Assembly: GCA_043808235.1 (NCBI GenBank)
Contig: JAZDFC010000012.1
Span: 62,001 to 126,000 of the forward strand
DNA from: JAZDFC01 sp043808235
Lineage (GTDB): Bacteria > Bacteroidota > Ignavibacteria > Ignavibacteriales > Melioribacteraceae
DNA length: 64,000 bases
Reading direction: 5' to 3'
Below the pieces are notes generated by a model. The model had not been told where the DNA came from. It worked only from the letters and a program-made list of their open reading frames with translations, and did no database searches. Positions 63,061 through 64,000 of the stretch are shown here, piece after piece; position 1 is the first letter of the stretch; each line of letters begins with the position of its first letter. A program made the position numbers and the translations under genes.

Positions 63061-63930
63061 ATGAATTCTAAAAAGAATAACTATACAGATTATGGCATCA
63101 GAGGCAGGTATAATTCCCAAAACAAGCTGAACGACTTGACCGGCAAAGAATGGTTGAAATTTACAAAATCATGGTTTATCCATAGTCCACCGCGCCGTAA
63201 GGAAGATGAAATTCTTCATCCGGCGAAATATCCCGAATCATTAGTCGAAGAGTTTATTTCATTCTTCACAAAAAAGGGAGGCTGGGTGCTCGATCCCTTT
63301 TTAGGAACGGGAAGTACATTAATTGCTGCGGGTAATTTAAATCGGAATGCCGTTGGCGTCGAGCTTTCGAAAACATATTTTAAAACAGCTGTGAAAAGGA
63401 TACAGAGGGCCGGCTACCAATCGAGAATTCTACCGTTGCAAGGTTCGTCGTTGGAATTAAAAAATCTCTTAACTCAAAACGAATTAACCGATATCCGTTT
63501 CGATTATGTTATTACCTCGCCCCCTTACTGGAACCAGCTCGAAAGAAACTCAATGCGGCAAAAAGATCGAAAAGAAAAGGGCCTCGATACAAATTATTCC
63601 GGAGAATCCGAAGATATTGGAAACATCAAAGACTATTATGAGTTTATAGAAGCACAGTCTCTTATATTCGATGAAATTTTTGATCTTGTGAAAATTAATG
63701 GTTACTTAACAATCATTATAAATAATGTATATTTTGAAGGAAAACTTTATCCTCTTGCATATGATACAGCGATAGCGTTAACAAAACGAGGAGAAAAAAG
63801 TTGGGTATTGAAGGATGAAAAAATCTGGTTGCAGAATGATAAAAAGTTAATCGCGCTCGGTGTAAACAGCGCGTGGGTTGGCAACCGGCATCATCAATAT
63901 TGCTTGATCCTAAGAAAGGAAGTAAAATAA
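63061..63930 (+). CDS. Site-specific DNA methyltransferase (SPPYW type)
   Basis: 289 residues. Motif I is VLDPFLGTGSTLIAAGNLNRNAVGVEL (about 76-102), and the catalytic motif IV is ITSPPYWNQLE (about 151-161). SPPYW is typical of beta-class N4-cytosine or some N6-adenine methylases. The predicted order (IV after I) is the alpha- or gamma-like arrangement. No restriction endonuclease is adjacent; it is followed by xseA. It may be a solitary regulatory methylase. Confidence 0.85.
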   Translation: MNSKKNNYTDYGIRGRYNSQNKLNDLTGKEWLKFTKSWFIHSPPRRKEDEILHPAKYPESLVEEFISFFTKKGGWVLDPFLGTGSTLIAAGNLNRNAVGVELSKTYFKTAVKRIQRAGYQSRILPLQGSSLELKNLLTQNELTDIRFDYVITSPPYWNQLERNSMRQKDRKEKGLDTNYSGESEDIGNIKDYYEFIEAQSLIFDEIFDLVKINGYLTIIINNVYFEGKLYPLAYDTAIALTKRGEKSWVLKDEKIWLQNDKKLIALGVNSAWVGNRHHQYCLILRKEVK

Positions 63931-63955
63931 GTTTAATAATTATTATTTCGGCAGG

Positions 63956-64000
63956 ATGAAAGAAATATTAACAATAAGTGAATTAACTCGCGAAATTAAA
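63956..64000 (+). CDS. xseA: Exodeoxyribonuclease VII large subunit, N-terminal fragment (runs off window)
   Basis: ATG 63956 with GCAGG upstream opens MKEILTISELTREIK, which matches the conserved XseA start (TxSELTxxIK). Only 15 codons are inside the window. The match is short, so confidence is moderate. Confidence 0.6.
   Translation, partial: MKEILTISELTREIK

Overview
The window looks like a chromosomal contig from the Ignavibacteria / Chlorobi-Bacteroidota side of the FCB group. The main reason is a set of secreted proteins ending in the YPNPFNPTT-type sorting domain (type IX secretion C-terminal domain). The AT-rich composition, frequent TTG/GTG starts, and lipoproteins and beta-helix proteins of FCB style agree with this. 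The placement is inferred from protein character, not from a marker-gene comparison.

Layout. 1-1200: rplS and an MqnA-like protein. 1245-5531 (minus): an apparent operon add - small unknown - hutU - serA. 6143-16549: a surface/secreted-protein region holding a propeller lipoprotein, a large secreted protein split by one in-frame amber codon, a small helical protein bracketed by twin hairpins, a 21-bp tandem-repeat tract, a decayed LOG-family pseudogene, a protein with an internal sorting-like domain, and a matrixin-type protease with beta-helix and C-terminal sorting domain. 16550-19058: repeat-rich spacer with a 153-bp MITE-like element, a TPR lipoprotein and a DUF3467 protein. 19059-25337: an operon of exported protein, FecR-domain protein, large envelope protein and CHASE2 adenylate cyclase. 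25348-27790 (minus): lptF and lptG. 28083-31959: M20 dipeptidase, lipoprotein, ygfZ-like and PduO-type adenosyltransferase genes, running directly into the tmRNA gene (31952-32310). 32311-33279: inverted repeats and a RelB/YafQ toxin-antitoxin pair. 33368-36952 (minus): a lipoprotein and a beta-helix secreted protein. 37139-45524: a housekeeping run of dapF, ABM-like, PHP, TPR, efp, accB, accC, gcvH, guaA and TPR genes. 45525-47527: repeats and radC. 47528-49937: a ParB-like protein plus D12-class adenine methylase, ending in an attC-like site. 50200-63930: envelope proteins, phoH, mazG, ridA-like, lytR_C, rsfS, argS, CheY/CheX, comF, hemerythrin, a VWA-like protein, surE, an exported protein and a second DNA methylase. 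The window closes on the first 15 codons of xseA.

The core genes are ordinary. The most unusual material lies between them: covarying double-hairpin repeats, a possible integron-type cassette carrying the ParB/Dam-like pair, an amber-interrupted secreted protein, and two conserved genes (radC, phoH) whose conserved N-termini begin upstream of any ATG/GTG/TTG.
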